Assembly (NCBI RefSeq): GCF_004349105.1
Contig: NZ_SMLB01000002.1
Location: forward strand, 223,958-287,957
DNA: 64,000 nt
From: Jiangella aurantiaca
GTDB taxonomy: Bacteria > Actinomycetota > Actinomycetes > Jiangellales > Jiangellaceae
Reading direction: 5' to 3'
Below, piece after piece: positions 48,101-57,220 of this stretch. The position numbers were made by a program, and so were the translations under genes. The notes beneath the pieces were generated by a model. It was not told the origin of the DNA. It did no database searches and was given only the letters and a program-made list of their open reading frames with translations. Each line of letters begins with the position of its first letter. Position 1 is the stretch's first letter.

Positions 48101-49984
48101 GATGATCCCGCTGCCGTTGGCGGAGTACGTCAACGTGAAGTCCGCCGGCACACCCGGCGTCACCACCGACTCAGCCGCCGCCTTCTCGATGAACGGCGTC
48201 GCCGTGACGATCCGCAGGATGTCCCGCCGGGCGTTGGTGTTGGGGTAGCGAGCGCCCGGAGTCTCCAAGCCCCCGCCGGGAAAGTCCGGCCCGACCCACG
48301 TTCCTTGCCGCAACCCTGAGCCGAACATCCACACGTCCTGGCCCGTCGGCACATCGTCGTTGATCCGGGTGTTGGCGTAGAGCCGGAAACCCCTGGCGTC
48401 CTCGGTGGCGTATGTCGAGAACGGGTACAAGATCCGCACCGCCCGCACCATCGCCGCCTGCTCCGGAGTGGCTGGGGGCGTCGTGGTCCAGTTGGCGCCG
48501 CCTGTGCTGCAGTTGAACCCGTCCGGGTCGGCCAGCGGGTTCGGGGTGACCAGGTACTCGACTGGGATGGTGTCGATGGTCACCGGCCTGAGCGACCCGT
48601 TGATGATCTGTTCCTTCTGGACGACCACGGAGCCGGGCTCGAACGTCACGAAGTCGGTGTCGAACACCAGGCAGTTGCCGTACTGGCTGGCTGGCGGAGC
48701 GTTGTCGACGCCGAAGCGAGTGAGCACGTGCTGCTGCACGACCGTCCCCGCCGACACCCGGTACGTGTCGTCATGCGGGACACCACCCGACCCTGTGAAG
48801 GGGCGATGCCAGCTGGCGGAGAACGCACCCGCCAACGCGTACGTCTTGTTAGTGGTGTTGTTCTCGGCAAGATCCGTGAATGGCGGAGCACTGGTCACTG
48901 GATCATAGGTCGGCGCGTTGGATTCGACAGTGATCGAACCGCCCTGGTTGGTGTACACCCGGAACCACAGCGACCCGCTGGCGACATAATCCCAGTCGAG
49001 CGGCAGCGGACGGTTGGTCGAGTCGCGAGTGGGCCTCTTGATCAGCGAGTAGTCGATCCCTCGAAGGGTGAGCTCGAAGACGCCGGGGCTCACCCGTGTC
49101 AACGTGCAGTCGGCGACGTGATTCGTGTTGCGCTGATCTTCCGGCGGTAGAGCAGCGTTGGAGAACGGGTGTCCGTCGGCAAGAGCGGACGTGTATGGCG
49201 TGCAGCCGTCGGCCTCGCCCGTCCACGGGTTGGGGCCGACGACGACATTCGCATCGTTTTCCTCGCCCACGTTGAGCGTGTAGGTGACCTCGTCGGGGCC
49301 CGGATCAGATCCTTTGCCGAGACGCAGGGACCACTGGACGTCGACATCGACGAAGGACGGGGTGCTGAGGTCGTCCCACAAGTAGTGCAGCGTGTTGGTC
49401 CCGTAGTGGATGTCCATCCTGAAGTCGTTGAGGATCTCGATCGGATCGAGCTCAACGGTCTCGCCACCGGGCGACGTACCATCCAGAACAACCTCGTCGC
49501 CCGTGACGCCCGTCGCGACTACCGGTGTCTGCACGACCACGGCCGTGCCCATGTCGACCGTCCCGAAGTTGCACGTCAGCGTCATTCCGTCGTCCGAGAT
49601 GCTCGACGGCGGATCGACGCCCTCGGTCAAGCACAGGTCCGGAATGCCGTCGAATACCGCCTTCTCGACGGTGAACGTCGCAACAACGTTCTCCACCGGG
49701 TCATTGCTGGGCGGGTCCTCTGCGTCGTTCACGTTGACACGCCACTCCGCGACCACCGGATTGCCGCGGCCGATCGTCGCCGGCGGGTCGATCCATGCGC
49801 CCCTGATCTCGTACTCCGGCGTCGCCGCCTGCGCCACGCTCGCGCCGCCCAGGAGCACGAAGAGGCACGACAGCAGGGCGAGCACGACGCCCAGCGCCGT
49901 GCCGCGGCGTAGCTGTCCGCCCCTGCGGGACGATCGGCGCATTCGGCGCGGCGAGTCGGCTTTTCGGGATGTTTTCGACTTCAC
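45152..49984 (-). CDS. LPDTG-anchored giant surface protein with five DUF11-like repeats
   Basis: 1610 aa from GTG 49984 with GAAGGAG 5 nt upstream. A long basic N-region and signal (GVVLALLSCLFVLLGGASVAQA) lead to beta-rich adhesin-like domains (about 55-890). Five repeats each open KTSDP (near residues 898, 1035, 1173, 1300, 1431) and have EPGDVITYTVTVT-like strands. Repeats end in paired-Cys linkers such as CVPAPDQNPDC. The C-terminus has LPDTG (1565-1569), a TM helix and RRR: a sortase signal. It would be covalently fixed to peptidoglycan and act in adhesion or as a stalk; DUF11 domains can form isopeptide bonds. No sortase gene is in the window. Confidence 0.9.
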   Translation of the reverse strand: MKSKTSRKADSPRRMRRSSRRGGQLRRGTALGVVLALLSCLFVLLGGASVAQAATPEYEIRGAWIDPPATIGRGNPVVAEWRVNVNDAEDPPSNDPVENVVATFTVEKAVFDGIPDLCLTEGVDPPSSISDDGMTLTCNFGTVDMGTAVVVQTPVVATGVTGDEVVLDGTSPGGETVELDPIEILNDFRMDIHYGTNTLHYLWDDLSTPSFVDVDVQWSLRLGKGSDPGPDEVTYTLNVGEENDANVVVGPNPWTGEADGCTPYTSALADGHPFSNAALPPEDQRNTNHVADCTLTRVSPGVFELTLRGIDYSLIKRPTRDSTNRPLPLDWDYVASGSLWFRVYTNQGGSITVESNAPTYDPVTSAPPFTDLAENNTTNKTYALAGAFSASWHRPFTGSGGVPHDDTYRVSAGTVVQQHVLTRFGVDNAPPASQYGNCLVFDTDFVTFEPGSVVVQKEQIINGSLRPVTIDTIPVEYLVTPNPLADPDGFNCSTGGANWTTTPPATPEQAAMVRAVRILYPFSTYATEDARGFRLYANTRINDDVPTGQDVWMFGSGLRQGTWVGPDFPGGGLETPGARYPNTNARRDILRIVTATPFIEKAAAESVVTPGVPADFTLTYSANGSGIIPETVDGYEIVDTLPVGMTYEPGSADPEPVVTVDGQGRQVLTWTLDGVATNTEHTLTYQAVADAGVEPGTTLTNTAVSSFEGENSPQVSETVTTATNGSTFILKMADPTYIPYVNDEGVGTGSWTVTIESQDPTPQAFTDTIDILPYIGDQRGTAFHGTYTLSDVVLPDGGTVYYTDADPATLSDDPEDEANGAPGAPSALWSTTRPENPTAIRVIGGELVSGETFSFQVVIETEGAQPQDVYVNRAQAIAEHTELVMRTSAPLYVSDYAVAKTSDPAPGSTVKPGETITYTITVTQEGPVPAAAVFTDTLAEVLDDAVYNEDVTADIGTVTYADGVLSWEGVVPVGEVATITFTVTIKDVPDLVAGGADTIVDNSVWSPVCPDEVPEGEVNPCEPPILRYGYYTVSKTSDPAPGTTVGRGDVITYQVQITQVGEGAVEHAFTDDDMTAVLDDATYNDDAVATSGEVTYSEPTLSWDGPLAVGEVVDLTYSVTVTGEGDYELRNVVTSECPEDDPDCLEGICVPAPDQNPDCTTVHWYGDYEVMKTSDPVTGSEVEPGDVITYTVTVTTEGLAEVEAGFDDDLTQVLDDATWNDDAVASSGPEPTYDEPTLSWSSVLPPGEVVTVTYSVTVTAEGDRYLRNVVTPIDPEKCVPAEGQTEACTTEHINGAYTYSKTSDPVPGSVVEEDGVITYTVLISHVGEAPVEDAWIEDDLSAVLDDAVWNNDATADSGEASFEGTTLRWDGNLAIDQVVTLTYSVTANAVGEGDDELRNIVTTDDERGVCVPAPDGNPDCQTDHYQGEYVYSKTSDPEPGSEVEEGEVVTYTVTVEHVGAAPIEDAIVVDDLSEVAPVADWNDDATATSGQVSMEDEQLTWTGDLEVGQVVTITYSVTVGDKADATMRNVVTSPDERSVCVPAADGNPDCKTDHHTPDEPPAPDLPDTGAGLTGWLLTGGMALLIGGLVLAATHRRRPFSGSGGTAGLSS

Positions 49985-50293
49985 GAGTTCTCCTTCGGCT
50001 GCGCGGCCACCCGCGCCAGACGCACTCGACGCCTGACTCCGCGACCGTGTCTCCAGTCGCCCGCTACTGCCGTTCCATCGCCGTCAGGGTGCCGACGGCA
50101 ATGTGACACCAGCGGCAAGAACTTAAAAGAATCGGGCCAATCCGCGTCCTGAAGTGCGCAAAGACGCCGTAGCCAACACTGAACGAATGCGTTGCAAAAG
50201 CGGACAAAGAAGCGCAAAAGCAACTGCACGGACGTGGAAATTCATCCTTGGGATTAGTCCCTTGTCAGTGCCCCCGCTGGGACAATCGTCGCC
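49985..50293. promoter_or_regulatory. Divergent promoter region of surface protein and sugar transporter
   Basis: 309 bp, AT-richer near 50100-50230. Contains a direct repeat GCAAAAGC at 50194-50201 and 50214-50221 (20-bp spacing, two helical turns), a possible regulator site. No gene seen. Confidence 0.4.
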
Positions 50294-51673
50294 GTGCTGA
50301 GAGGCGAACTTCTGACGCACTTGCGATCTCCGCGAGCCGGGTATGCGGCTGCGGATGGCGCAGCCACGCTCATCTGGACCGTCGTCGGGGGCTACCTCGT
50401 CGTCTACTACACCGACGTGGCCGGCCTTCCCGCCGCAGCGGTGGGAACCCTCTTCCTCCTCGTGCGGATGTTCGATGCGATTGTCGACCCTGTCATCGGC
50501 GTCGTCATCGACCGGACCCGCACACGGTGGGGACGCTCCCGGCCGTACTTCCTGTGGGCGAGTGTCCCGTTCGCGACCCTGGCCGTGTTGACCTTCTCGG
50601 TACCGGACTGGTCGGAATCGGGCCGGCTGGCGTGGGCCTACGTCACCTATCTCCTGCTGAGCGTGCTGTACTCGCTCGCCACCATCCCGGTGGTCTCCAT
50701 CCTCGCCGCCCTCACGGCGGACGACCGAGAACGCGTACGACTCTCCTCGCTGCGAACCGCCGGGAATCTTGTCACCTCGGTGGCCGCAGGGGCGGCCATA
50801 CTTCCGTTGGTCGCCATGCTGGGCGGCGGAGACGACGGACGAGGTTACACGCTGGCCATGTTCCTGCTCGGGTCAGTGTCGGTCGTCCTGTTCCTCTTCG
50901 CCTTCGCCACGTTGCGGGAACGAGCCGCGGGCGATCGGCGGCTGCGAGTAGCCGAGGTGAGAACGGTGATGCGGGGCAACCTGCCCCTCAAGATCATGAT
51001 CGGCGGCGGGCTGCTCATCAACGCGGCCTCGGTCACTCGGGTGGCATCGACCGTCTACTTCTGCCGCGACTATCTAGGTCGCGAGGACCTCGTTCCGGTC
51101 CTCGCCCTCTTCCCCGTCCTGATGATCGTCGGGCTCGTGCTGGCCAGGCCGGTGGCGCAAAGGATCGGCAAACGCAACGCCCTCGTCGTCGCGCTGATCG
51201 TCCAGGCGATCGGCTTCGCCCTGCCCATACCGTTCGGACAACATGTCGGCCCGGTGCTGGCCGGAACGGCACTGGCGAGCGCCGCGCTCGGGTTGCTGAT
51301 CTCCGTCGAGTACGCCGTGCTGGCCGACATCGTCGACTACACGGACTGGCGCTACGGCGTGCGCGCCGCGGGCGTGATCGCGTCGCTGGCGGCGTTCTCC
51401 GCCAAGGCGGGTAGCGCCTTGGGCGGCGCCGCTCTCGGCTGGCTGCTGGCCGCCGGCGGCTACCGATCCGGTGCCGAGCAGCAGCCGGCTGCGGCCCTGA
51501 ATGCCATCAGGTTCTGCTTCTACGGGCTCCCCGTCATCGTCTGGCTGCTGGTCGCCGTGCTCCTGGCGGCCTACAAGGTGGACCAGCAGCTCGCCCGCAT
51601 CAGGGCGGACCTTGCCGCCCGAGAGGTCGTCGCGGATGTCGAATCGGAGACCCGATTCACGACTCGTCCGTGA
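50294..51673 (+). CDS. GPH-family sugar:cation symporter (MelB/XynB-type MFS)
   Basis: 459 aa from GTG 50294, about 12 TM helices. The signature MFDAIVDPVIGVVIDRTRTRWGRSRPYFLW is the MelB/GPH loop 2-3 motif with the cation-binding Asp residues. YAVLADIVDYTDWRYGVRAAG is the C-half equivalent. It imports glycosides, pentosides or hexuronides, fitting the glycan-degrading content of the window. Its 3' end overlaps the convergent MalT-like gene by 17 bp. Confidence 0.92.
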   Translation: MLRGELLTHLRSPRAGYAAADGAATLIWTVVGGYLVVYYTDVAGLPAAAVGTLFLLVRMFDAIVDPVIGVVIDRTRTRWGRSRPYFLWASVPFATLAVLTFSVPDWSESGRLAWAYVTYLLLSVLYSLATIPVVSILAALTADDRERVRLSSLRTAGNLVTSVAAGAAILPLVAMLGGGDDGRGYTLAMFLLGSVSVVLFLFAFATLRERAAGDRRLRVAEVRTVMRGNLPLKIMIGGGLLINAASVTRVASTVYFCRDYLGREDLVPVLALFPVLMIVGLVLARPVAQRIGKRNALVVALIVQAIGFALPIPFGQHVGPVLAGTALASAALGLLISVEYAVLADIVDYTDWRYGVRAAGVIASLAAFSAKAGSALGGAALGWLLAAGGYRSGAEQQPAAALNAIRFCFYGLPVIVWLLVAVLLAAYKVDQQLARIRADLAAREVVADVESETRFTTRP

Positions 51674-54239
51674 GGATCCCTGCCGCATCGGCCACGTCGA
51701 GTGCATCGGCGCGGCATCGCACCCCCAACTTGCGATACAGACTGGCCCGCTGAGTACGGAGCGTGTTGACCGAGACATGCAGGTCGTCTGCGAGGTCGGT
51801 CAAGGTGACATCGGTCAGAGCGAGCCTGTGCAGCAGCCGCAGCTCTCGCGCGGTGAGGTCGTAGTGGCGAGCCATGTCGGGGAACAGCTGTGGCACACCG
51901 ATCACCCAGCTCGTGGGAAGTACGCCGAGACTGCCGACAGCACGCAGGTCGCCCGGGGGGAGGAACGTCAATGGAGTCCGAAGTCCATTCAGGTCCATCA
52001 GCGCAGCGGCTCGCTCCAAGCTCACGCGCGCCATCTGCTGCTGATCGAGCCGGAGGGCGGCAGCAGATTGCAGCAGCAAACCAATAGCCTTGAACCTCGG
52101 ATCACCGGCGCAGACCCGCACGGCCCGGGCCAACTCAAGTGCCCGCTCGGCAGACCGGCTGGCCAACGCCGAGAGCGCCTTCACCACCTGCGCCCCTCCC
52201 GACGCTCGTGATCCGCGGGATACCGCTCGCTCGGCCAGCACGAGTTCACCGGCGCTGACGTGAAGCAGGCCGACGACGACCTCGTGAACGGCCAGCATCT
52301 CCGCCCCCGGCGGAGGACGTTCGGCGTCGCCTCGAGCCGCCCGTAGTCGCGCCAGCCCCGCGTGGGGCCGGCCTCGCGCCGCGTCGAGGTAGGCCTGGAC
52401 CGGCACGAACCACGCCCAGTATTCGAGTACCCCGAAGGTTTGCTCGACGGCCTGGACGTGCTGCTCCGCTGTCGCCAGATCGAACCGCTCGAGGGCAGCG
52501 ATCGCCTCCGCGAGGTGATAGGGCGATCCCAGATAATCGTCCTTCTCATCGGGTGGCCAGTCGAGCCGTCGCGCTCGCTCGATCCACTCCCGTGCCATTG
52601 GCATCTTTCCTAGAGACGCCGTAATCGCCGCCAGTGGCGGAACAGTAAAAGCGTCCGCACCCTCGTCGGCTGCGAGGGCGTTTGCCTCGGTGTAGGCCTC
52701 GATCGCGCGCGCGAGATCGCCGGACTGCCACAGCTGGTTTCCGACCAGCGTGAGCCGGGACGGAAGAAGCCAAGCCAACTCGTGACGAGCCGACACCGAC
52801 AGACTCCGGTACGCCTGGAGCACACGGTCAGCGGCCGCTGTAGCCATGTCAGTCGGACCATTCACCCGCGTCGCGACCATCTCGATCACCGAGAGCGCGA
52901 ACCGCTCAACCTCGTCCACCGAGTCTTCCTGCAAGCGCTGAGCGGCTGATGCACCAGCGAGGGCGTAGAGTCGGCGAGCCTTCGCGCGTCTGGTGTCCGA
53001 GGAGCCGATCTGCGTCGCCAGGAACAGCGCCAACGCCGGATGGTCCTGCAGCGCTCCACGCGGGATGCTCTGCAGCGCCGCCACCGTCCGAGCCGAATCG
53101 TCCGCGCTGACGGAGAAGAAACACGGCCACACAGCCCTGCTCGCCAGGGTCAGGTCGCCACCACGGATGGCCGCAATCGTCGCCGAGTACGGATCGCCGT
53201 GCACCATCGCCCAACGGGCGTAACGTCTGGCCAGCTCGTTTGCCGCATCGGAGCCGTCGCGCCGCAGTTGTGACCACAAGGCGTAACGCACCATGGGGAC
53301 TAACGTGAATTCCACCTCGGAATCCTCGGCCGGTCCGACGTTCCGCGATCCCAGCCCAGCCGCCTCGGCCTGACCGAGGAACCGCACGGCGGCCGCTCGG
53401 GTCACCTGCGCCAGCTCGGCGGCGATGTCCGCACTCAGGCGGTCACCCGGCGAGGTCCGCTGGAGGAAGCGTGTGAAAGCGGACCGGCCATAGGACCGGC
53501 GCAAGGACCTCAGGACATGATGGCTCAGTCGCTCCGCGAGCGTCTCCCGGCTGTCCGCAAGTGACGCCTCACGGCCGAGTACATGTACGGCGAAGGGCAC
53601 TCCTGCGGTCACCTCCTGGACGGCATCCACGTCGAGGTCACCCGCACCAGCATGACGTAGCGCGAGCGCTGTCTCATCGGGAGTGAAGCAGAGGGCGTCC
53701 CCGCCGATGACCTGAGGCCGGAACTCAAGGTCGATCTCCGGATCGCCGAAGTTGGCCGAGGTGCGGCCCATGACGACGAGTCGGACACGCTCGCCGTGTC
53801 GCATGAATGCGACGAGGTCGTCAAGCAGGTTGCGGTCCTCGATCCGGTCGATGTCGTCGACCACCAGCACACTCGGTGTAGACACAGCCGCGGCCAGCCT
53901 GATCACGGAACCACGCAGATCTTCGGACGCGAGGGTTCCGCTTCCGTCCAGGAGACCGCCGCCTGCTGCCCGGAACAGGGCATGCACGCGGCGCCAGAAC
54001 CCGAGCCTCGTGGCGCAGTCGGCGTCGACCGTCATCCACACGCCTGCCTCACGACGGCTGCGCACCCACTGCGAGACCAGCGTCGTCTTGCCGAACCCGG
54101 AGGGCGCCCGCACCACCGTGAGCGGCTGAGGCCCGTCGAGCAGCTCGAGCAGCCGAGGCCGCTCGACGATAGGGACCGGCAGGCGCGGGGCCGCGTGCGG
54201 GCCCGGGGCAGGAGTACTCGACTGCTCGAGCAGGGACAA
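51657..54239 (-). CDS. MalT/LAL-type LuxR-family ATP-dependent regulator
   Basis: 860 aa, probably from TTG 54239 (GAGGAG lies about 11 nt upstream; no better ATG/GTG in frame). Walker A APSGFGKTTLV near residue 45 and Walker B SVLVVDDIDRI, then a long TPR-like solenoid. A C-terminal LuxR HTH follows (LTARELRLLHRLALTDV then VSVNTLRTQRASLYRKLGV). In MalT-like proteins sugar binding to the solenoid allows activation. The convergent, overlapping GPH transporter and the divergent side make transport or carbohydrate genes plausible targets. Confidence 0.88.
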   Translation of the reverse strand: MSLLEQSSTPAPGPHAAPRLPVPIVERPRLLELLDGPQPLTVVRAPSGFGKTTLVSQWVRSRREAGVWMTVDADCATRLGFWRRVHALFRAAGGGLLDGSGTLASEDLRGSVIRLAAAVSTPSVLVVDDIDRIEDRNLLDDLVAFMRHGERVRLVVMGRTSANFGDPEIDLEFRPQVIGGDALCFTPDETALALRHAGAGDLDVDAVQEVTAGVPFAVHVLGREASLADSRETLAERLSHHVLRSLRRSYGRSAFTRFLQRTSPGDRLSADIAAELAQVTRAAAVRFLGQAEAAGLGSRNVGPAEDSEVEFTLVPMVRYALWSQLRRDGSDAANELARRYARWAMVHGDPYSATIAAIRGGDLTLASRAVWPCFFSVSADDSARTVAALQSIPRGALQDHPALALFLATQIGSSDTRRAKARRLYALAGASAAQRLQEDSVDEVERFALSVIEMVATRVNGPTDMATAAADRVLQAYRSLSVSARHELAWLLPSRLTLVGNQLWQSGDLARAIEAYTEANALAADEGADAFTVPPLAAITASLGKMPMAREWIERARRLDWPPDEKDDYLGSPYHLAEAIAALERFDLATAEQHVQAVEQTFGVLEYWAWFVPVQAYLDAARGRPHAGLARLRAARGDAERPPPGAEMLAVHEVVVGLLHVSAGELVLAERAVSRGSRASGGAQVVKALSALASRSAERALELARAVRVCAGDPRFKAIGLLLQSAAALRLDQQQMARVSLERAAALMDLNGLRTPLTFLPPGDLRAVGSLGVLPTSWVIGVPQLFPDMARHYDLTARELRLLHRLALTDVTLTDLADDLHVSVNTLRTQRASLYRKLGVRCRADALDVADAAGILTDES

Positions 54240-54773
54240 CTCGGCAACTCCTCACGGGTCGGGGTCACGACCGCCGGCGAGTCGTCGAGTACGTCCTCCG
54301 GCCGATCAATGCCCATCGGGTCACGACGGATGGCCGCACTACGCCGAGCAGTCACACATAGCAGAGGACACGCCGGCACTCCACAGCATGCGACTGCACG
54401 CAATGTGACCAGAGTCATATTTGCGGCCGGCCGGCGTCCACTGGGTGGCAGCCGAGCCGCCTCTGGTAAGCGACCGGGTCGGCGATCGAGAGGTGGGGTG
54501 GTGCCTCCGGCGAAGGCATCGAGGTGTCACCACGCACCATCTCGCCGTCCGCACCGGCGACTCGACGATGACACCCACGGATCGCCCTCAACACGGCCTT
54601 TGGGCAAACGTGGTCAAGCCAGACCTCCCTCCAGAGCGGCGGCGGAGCATATGTGCAGGCCTGCATAGTGATCGAGAGAGACGAACCGTCGCGCGGAGTC
54701 ATTCCACGGCACCTTGGAACACCGCTGATCGGCCGTGTGCACGTACAAGCTGCTCTTGGAGGAGCGACAGGAA
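54240..54773. other. Gene-free interval
   Basis: 534 bp between the regulator start and the sigma factor stop. Open frames here lack RBS and codon bias; I see no repeat or hairpin worth naming. Confidence 0.4.
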
Positions 54774-55388
54774 TCACGCCATCGCCGCAGACGCGGGCCT
54801 CTGCGCGCTTGTCGACATAGCGGGGAGCCGCCGGGCCGCCGCGTCGAGCCGGCGTCTCGGTTGGCTCCGACGAGGCGAGTGATCTGGATACGCTGATCGG
54901 AACGCACGACGTGCGCGCGTTGCAAGGCTGGAAACGGCTGTGGGGCTGATGGCCATCAGCGGTGCGAGCTCGGTGGGCGCGTATCCCTCGACCTCGATGA
55001 GCCATAGGATGGCGCGCCATCGCCGCGGCAGACTGGCCAGGGCGGCGGCTGCGGCATCGCAGTCCTCGGCGCGCCGATAGCGCGGCTCAGGAATGGGGAG
55101 GCCGATCCGAACGAGAGATTCGCTGCGGGCTTGCTGCCGCTGGGCGAGACGCCTGGCGACGGCGTGGACGTAACCCGCCGCAGAGTCGCGCGGTCCGCGG
55201 CCCGCCTTCAGGGCGAGCAACACGGCATAGAACGTGTCTTGGACGATGTCCTCGGCCTCGTCGGCGTCCTGCAAGATCCTCAGCGCCACGCCACGCGCCA
55301 ACGGCGCGAACCGCCGGTAGAGCGAGGTGATTGCGTCCTCGTCGCCGCGGGCAGCGGACCGCAAGGGTTGATCATCCGCCCTACTCAT
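54774..55388 (-). CDS. ECF-type RNA polymerase sigma factor
   Basis: 204 aa. Region 2: ITSLYRRFAPLARGVALRIL then ADEAEDIVQDTFYAVLLAL (the DAEDIVQDTF box). Region 4: ALASLPRRWRAILWLIEVEGYAPTELAPLMAISPTAVSSLATRARRAF. The last 30 residues are low-complexity and basic. No anti-sigma gene is adjacent on either side, so regulation is unclear; the downstream tail may be altered by decay of this region. Confidence 0.88.
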   Translation of the reverse strand: MSRADDQPLRSAARGDEDAITSLYRRFAPLARGVALRILQDADEAEDIVQDTFYAVLLALKAGRGPRDSAAGYVHAVARRLAQRQQARSESLVRIGLPIPEPRYRRAEDCDAAAAALASLPRRWRAILWLIEVEGYAPTELAPLMAISPTAVSSLATRARRAFRSAYPDHSPRRSQPRRRLDAAARRLPAMSTSAQRPASAAMA

Positions 55389-56311
55389 TCCAGCCCCCGA
55401 GCATCGGCCGCATCAGGTCGACCCGGTCGACCCCGGTGAGCTACGAGAGCCGGTGGAAGCGCCTCCGGCCGCCCCGCCGACGCGTAGCGGACGATGCCTG
55501 AGATCTTCGGTACGCGAGAACGAAACGGCAGCGCGAGAACGAGCGCAAACGACATGGCTCGCTGAAGGTCGGCCGGCAGCCGTCGCCAGCGGCGCGGGCG
55601 CTTGCGGTGGGCCCGAAACCTTCCCCGCCAAGGCATGGCTGCACCTCACCTTCCGGATCGACCGTATTGCCGGAACGGCGACACTCCTGACGTGGCACTC
55701 CAGACACCGGCAGCAGAAGGAACGTAAGGGAACTGGGCGGATCTCCCGACAAAGAAGCACATCCGGTGTGGTGATCGACAGAAGGCCGGTGTGCAATAAA
55801 GCTGTCGAAACACGGACAAACTCTCGCACCGTTGTGTCCAAATTCGTCCCCCGGCTTAGTCCGTCCCACAGCCTCGCGTCCAGGTCGGCGGGCAGCCGCC
55901 TCGGGAGTTGCGCCCAGCCTGAACGGCCCGCGTGACACCGTCTCGTACCGCCTCGCCCCGCCGATCAGGTCGTGCGCCAGAGCGAGTGCTTCGACTCGGC
56001 AGTGCCCGGGGAAGCAGCAACCCAGAGGCTGGGCGCTCACGTCGAACAGATAGTTCGAACTGGCGGGCGCGGATCAGATAGGCAACTCGCGCACCGGGCC
56101 TCGATTGGCGGTCAAGCGCGCCGAAGCACCCAGACACTCCCGCGTCATTCCGGCTCCCCGCGAAGGATGCAACACTCAAGGATGCCGAGATCGAGCAGCG
56201 GATCGGCCAGCGGGAAGCGCTGAGGGTTTCTTGAGAAGGCGCAGAGGCTGAGTACCGTCTGTGGAGGGAAGATGGGCAACTCCTCGGACGCTCTTCTGGG
56301 TCTCATCTCCT
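55389..56311. other. Long gene-poor stretch
   Basis: About 920 bp with no frame I can support: open frames on both strands lack RBS, family motifs and codon bias. The G+C is a little lower than the flanks. Probably decayed DNA plus the sigma factor promoter. Confidence 0.4.
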
Positions 56312-56343
56312 GGCACATCAGCTCAGATCGGAGCTGATGTGCC
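56312..56343. repeat. 13-bp perfect inverted repeat (hairpin)
   Basis: GGCACATCAGCTC (56312-56324), 6-nt loop AGATCG, exact complement to 56343. Strong stem with no U tract and no intact gene ending nearby; either a surviving terminator of the remnants at 56429-56973 or a binding palindrome. Confidence 0.7.
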
Positions 56344-56428
56344 GGGGTCGAACGAAGCCCGCCGTCGCAGGCAGCGTCATTGCGCGCGACGCGCCGCCCG
56401 CTAGCCTCGCTGAGCCTCTCCCCCGGCC

Positions 56429-56567
56429 TCACGGCTCGATCTCGGCCACGACGACTCCGTATGGCTCCAGGTGTACGCCGAGAGACATCCGCGCCCTCGA
56501 GCGTGGTCAGCCGGACGCCCGGCGCATCGGGCACGACCCGCGGATCGAGTACCCGGACCGGGCCGGC
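56429..56567 (-). pseudogene. Possible C-terminal scrap of a glycoside hydrolase
   Basis: Read in two frames: GPVRVLDPRVVPDAPGVRLTTL, then after a shift LGVHLEPYGVVVAEIEP and stop. The closing LEPYGVVVAEI resembles the last beta strand of many glycosidases (PPYGVAVL). Too short to name a family. Confidence 0.4.
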
Positions 56568-56973
56568 TGACGCGCCGCCTCAACGACGTACTTCACCTGC
56601 CGACTCGCGCATCCGTCACCGTCGTAACCTCGCACGAGCCACTCCGCTGCCCACCACGGGATGCGCTTGAGCGGCACACGCTCCAACGCGTAGAAGGCTG
56701 CAGCGTCCTCGGGCGCTGGTTGTTCGTCATCGGCCGGCATCTGTCCCTGAACGACGAGGTGAGGCCACTGAGCCCCGCACGCCTCGTCCAGGGACGAGGC
56801 GTGCGTTCCCAGTGCAGATCAACCGTTGTGAACAAGTCGTCAAGCGACGGTGACCAGAAGCCGCTGTGGCAGTTCTCGCACTCTGCGAACACCCGCAGGG
56901 AGTCGATCCGAACCATCATGGCCAACTCGGCGCTGGAGCAAATGGGACATACGCTCTCGCTGATCACGGCCAC
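56507..56973 (-). pseudogene. Zinc-ribbon type hypothetical protein, frameshifted
   Basis: The 5' frame reads MAVISESVCPICSSAELAMM then CENCHSGFWSPSLDDLF, two CxxC-type pairs of a zinc ribbon. After about residue 75 the sensible reading moves to another frame: ALERVPLKRIPWWAAEWLVR then GYDGDG. The second part is typical of short actinobacterial hypothetical proteins (WWAAEWL..GYDG). Either one gene with a frameshift or two fused scraps. Function unknown. Confidence 0.45.
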
Positions 56974-57220
56974 GACAACATGATGCCTGCGAGGGCGTCG
57001 CGTCGCGGCGGCGGCTGATCGTCTTGCAGCTCGACATACTCATCTGCCACGAATCGCGCACTCATATCCGCGTCTTATCGCCGCGAGAGCAATATGCCGT
57101 CCCAGACGACTTCTCAAGATCGGGGGTGACCACGAGGTTGCGGCTAGACCATGTCGAGATCCCGGCCCCGGCTCCGTCCCAGCATCGAAGCGACCAGATC
57201 ACCAGCGGAGGATGGATCAC

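Noticed and set aside
44936..48319. Very long plus-strand open frame (over 1100 codons) across the surface protein gene
   Set aside because: It is antisense to the LPDTG protein, is extremely Arg/His/Val-rich, lacks an RBS and any family motif; a by-product of high-GC codon use.
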